Assembly (NCBI GenBank): GCA_903643055.1
Contig: CAHJWV010000495.1
Span: 1-8,982, forward strand
Length of the DNA stretch: 8,982 nucleotides
Origin: Burkholderiales bacterium
GTDB taxonomy: Bacteria > Pseudomonadota > Gammaproteobacteria > Burkholderiales > Burkholderiaceae
Direction: 5' to 3'
Shown here: positions 6,930 through 8,982 of the stretch, piece after piece
How positions within the stretch are numbered: the first letter of the stretch is position 1
Layout: every line of letters starts with the position of its first letter
Program-made: the position numbers and the translations under genes
The notes under the pieces: generated by a model
Databases searched by the model: none
Seen by the model: the letters and a program-made list of their open reading frames with translations, nothing else
Told to the model about the DNA's origin: nothing

Positions 6930-8321
6930 ATGTTTGAAGACCGAACCAAACGAACGTTTTACAACGCGCCTCAATCGGTGCGCTCGTTCGTGGCCGCCTT
7001 CCTCGAACCGACGATCACGATCCTGGTTTTTTTCATCACCACGCTCGCCTACGGCGAATCGATGGACCGCCCGGCATTGACGCTGTGCCTGCTGGTCTTC
7101 GCACTGACCTTTCCCGGCACCAACCGCTTCCGCGAATATCTGTTGGTGGCCGCGGTCGACATCCTGTCGTCCTGGGTCTTGCTGGCCTGTGTGCTGGTTC
7201 TGTGCGGCCTGGGTACGCGCAGCCTGCGCTTTTTCGAAAACGATGTGTTATTGACCTGGGCCATCGGCACGCCGATTGCCCAATGGCTGGCAGTAGCGAT
7301 CGGCAAAGTGGTGCTCAAGCGCTATTCGGCCCAACCGGAATCGCGCCGTACCGCCATCGTGGCAGGCGCTGGCGTCTTGGGCGTGAAGGTCTCGCATGCG
7401 CTCATTACCGGTGACGATCAGGGCATTGATTTCCTGGGTTACTTCGACGACCGCACCGATGACCGCGTTCATGCCGACGCTTCGGCCCAACGGCTGGGCG
7501 GGCTGCGCGACATGGCCGGCTACGTAACTCAACACGGCATCCGCGAGGTCTACATCACCTTGCCACTGGGCCTGCAGCCCCGCATCGTCGAACTGCTGGA
7601 GCAGTTGCAGGGAACCACCGCCTCGCTGTACTTCGTGCCCGATGTATTCGGCATCAGCATCATCCAGGGTCGCCTGCAAGACATGAACGGCGTACCGGTG
7701 GTCGGCATTTGTGAAACGCCGTTCACCGGCACCAACGAGCTGGCCAAACGCATCAGCGACGTCGTGCTGGCCTCGCTGATCCTGGTCCTGATTTCGCCAT
7801 TGCTGGTGCTGATCACCATCGGCGTCAAGCTCACCTCTCCCGGCCCAGCGATCTTCAAGCAACGCCGCAATGGGCTCGATGGCGAAGAGATCATGGTCTA
7901 CAAGTTCCGCTCGATGCGAACGCAAGACAACGGCACCCAGATTCGCCAAGCCACCAAGGGCGACCCGCGCATCACGCCCTTCGGCGCCTTCCTGCGCCGC
8001 ACCTCGCTTGATGAGCTGCCACAGTTCTTCAATGTGCTTCAGGGCCGCATGAGCATCGTCGGCCCGCGCCCTCACGCCGTGGCTCACAACGAGCAATACC
8101 GCCAGTTGATCAAGGCCTACATGGTGCGGCACAAGGTGCGGCCGGGTATCACCGGCTGGGCCCAGGTGAACGGCCATCGCGGCGAAACCGACACCATTGA
8201 AAAGATGCAGGCGCGGGTCGAGTACGACTTGGAATACCTTCGCAATTGGTCCCTTGGTCTCGACCTGCAAATCATTGTGCGTACCATTCGCCTGGTGTTT
8301 TTCGACCGGCATGCGTATTGA
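6930..8321 (+). CDS. Undecaprenyl-phosphate glucose phosphotransferase (WcaJ/EpsB type)
   Basis: The 463-residue membrane enzyme should transfer a hexose-1-phosphate, probably glucose, from its UDP-sugar to undecaprenyl phosphate at the inner membrane, starting a polysaccharide repeat unit. The N-terminal half has about four hydrophobic segments (24-42, 49-61, 71-94, 107-125). A CoA-binding/Rossmann-like domain follows, with AIVAGAGVLG at 142-151. A further membrane segment (275-298) leads into the sugar-transferase domain. Visible motifs are SPGPAIFKQRRNG (303-315), KFRSM (325-329), DPRITPFGAFLRRTSLDELP (345-364), GPRP (378-381) and RPGITGWAQVNG (404-415). Length and architecture match WcaJ and the EpsB proteins of exosortase-linked loci, and nothing is truncated. 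The ATG at 6930 has no clear ribosome binding site, but an in-frame stop at 6897 leaves no earlier ATG. The sugar specificity is inferred. Confidence 0.94.
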   Translation: MFEDRTKRTFYNAPQSVRSFVAAFLEPTITILVFFITTLAYGESMDRPALTLCLLVFALTFPGTNRFREYLLVAAVDILSSWVLLACVLVLCGLGTRSLRFFENDVLLTWAIGTPIAQWLAVAIGKVVLKRYSAQPESRRTAIVAGAGVLGVKVSHALITGDDQGIDFLGYFDDRTDDRVHADASAQRLGGLRDMAGYVTQHGIREVYITLPLGLQPRIVELLEQLQGTTASLYFVPDVFGISIIQGRLQDMNGVPVVGICETPFTGTNELAKRISDVVLASLILVLISPLLVLITIGVKLTSPGPAIFKQRRNGLDGEEIMVYKFRSMRTQDNGTQIRQATKGDPRITPFGAFLRRTSLDELPQFFNVLQGRMSIVGPRPHAVAHNEQYRQLIKAYMVRHKVRPGITGWAQVNGHRGETDTIEKMQARVEYDLEYLRNWSLGLDLQIIVRTIRLVFFDRHAY

Positions 8322-8358
8322 CGCGCGGCCTTTGCCTCTCGACATCAGGAGTATCTGC

Positions 8359-8982
8359 ATGCCCCATCCGCTTGCTGGACGCAGCGGTTCTCTGCGCCCA
8401 CTGTGCCTTGCGTTGCTTGCCCTCGGCGCAACCGGCACCCGGGCCGAAACCTCGCCTTATTACATCGGTGTGAGCCAAGCCTTCTCGCACAGCTCCAACC
8501 TCTTCAATTCGCCCGACGGGCAAGAAACACCGGACGTGTACTCGACCACGCGCCTGCTGTTCGGTTTGGACCAACCGATCGGACGCCAGCGCATTTATGG
8601 CGACGCGGCGATTCGGGCCGACAAATACCAGGACGTCACCTCCCTCGACAACACCGGCTACAGCCTGAATACAGGGCTCGACTGGGCGACGGTGGAGAAA
8701 TGGTCTGGCAATCTGAAGGTCACGGCGAACCGCAGCCTGGCCCAATATGGTGGCCCCAATTCACCGCAAATTACCGGCAAGAACGTTCAAGACACGCAGC
8801 AGGCCAGCTTCACGATCCGCAACGCCCTGACGGCCCACGTTTCCGCGGAAGGTGATGCCCAGCACCGGGCCGTGAAGTACTCTGCGCCGCAATACGTCAA
8901 TCGCGAATACACGCAAAACATCGGCGGCCTGACGCTGCGTTATGCGACCACCAATCTGATTACGCTGGGCGCAGGAGCGCGG
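8359..8982 (+). CDS. epsL: EpsL-type exopolysaccharide outer-membrane protein, N-terminal part
   Basis: The frame stays open for 208 codons to the right window edge. The start at 8359 has AGGAG 7 bases upstream. A signal peptide (residues 1-29) ends at GTRA, with cleavage likely before ETSPYYIG. The mature part alternates polar and hydrophobic residues in strand-like stretches, such as RIYGDAAIRADKYQ, YSLNTGLDWATVEKWSGNLK and LTLRYATTNLITLGAGA, with many aromatics and short turns, as in an outer-membrane beta-barrel. The opening YYIGVSQAFSHSSNLF and the position 37 bp after an EpsB-like transferase match proteins annotated as XrtB/PEP-CTERM-associated EpsL. The likely role is passage or assembly of exopolysaccharide at the outer membrane. 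Barrel character is well supported. The EpsL name rests on resemblance recalled from the family plus context. A generic surface-polysaccharide porin is the alternative. Confidence 0.75.
   Translation, partial: MPHPLAGRSGSLRPLCLALLALGATGTRAETSPYYIGVSQAFSHSSNLFNSPDGQETPDVYSTTRLLFGLDQPIGRQRIYGDAAIRADKYQDVTSLDNTGYSLNTGLDWATVEKWSGNLKVTANRSLAQYGGPNSPQITGKNVQDTQQASFTIRNALTAHVSAEGDAQHRAVKYSAPQYVNREYTQNIGGLTLRYATTNLITLGAGAR

Noticed and set aside
7248..8438. A 396-codon minus-strand frame over the sugar transferase
   Set aside because: The plus-strand frame carries all the sugar-transferase motifs. The antisense product has no recognisable domain.

Overview
The window looks like chromosomal DNA from a GC-rich betaproteobacterium, most likely a Burkholderiales of the Rubrivivax/Leptothrix/Ideonella type. 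The evidence is the conserved housekeeping block ubiJ-ubiB-fmdB-DUF502-aspS-nudB, the ubiquinone genes, an AspRS with the residues of a non-discriminating enzyme, and an EpsB/EpsL-type exopolysaccharide locus. The genus is a guess from gene content. I see no tRNA, rRNA, CRISPR array, insertion sequence or phage gene.

Left and centre (1-6697, all on the minus strand). Read in the direction of transcription, from right to left: ubiJ (SCP2-domain ubiquinone accessory factor) overlaps ubiB (atypical kinase-like ubiquinone factor) by ATGA. A palindrome-rich 238-bp gap follows. Next come an FmdB-type zinc-ribbon protein with its own TATAAT box, a DUF502 inner-membrane protein with a GTG start, and aspS. 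A strong intrinsic terminator closes this unit. Beyond it lie a separately transcribed CsgG/HfaB-like lipoprotein and the first 84 codons of nudB, a Nudix hydrolase of folate synthesis, which is cut by the window edge.

Right (6930-8982, plus strand). A 232-bp divergent gap separates ubiJ from a polyprenyl-phosphate hexose-1-phosphate transferase, the enzyme that starts assembly of a lipid-linked sugar repeat. The next gene, 37 bp downstream, is an outer-membrane protein of the EpsL type and runs off the right edge. Together they look like the opening of an exopolysaccharide operon of the kind that accompanies exosortase B (XrtB/EpsH) and PEP-CTERM proteins. The decisive genes would lie beyond base 8982.

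The two halves do not depend on each other functionally. The divergent gap is a junction between a conserved core block and an accessory polysaccharide locus. The least explained items are the orphan CsgG-like lipoprotein, the switchable hairpins in front of nudB, and the palindrome cluster after ubiB.
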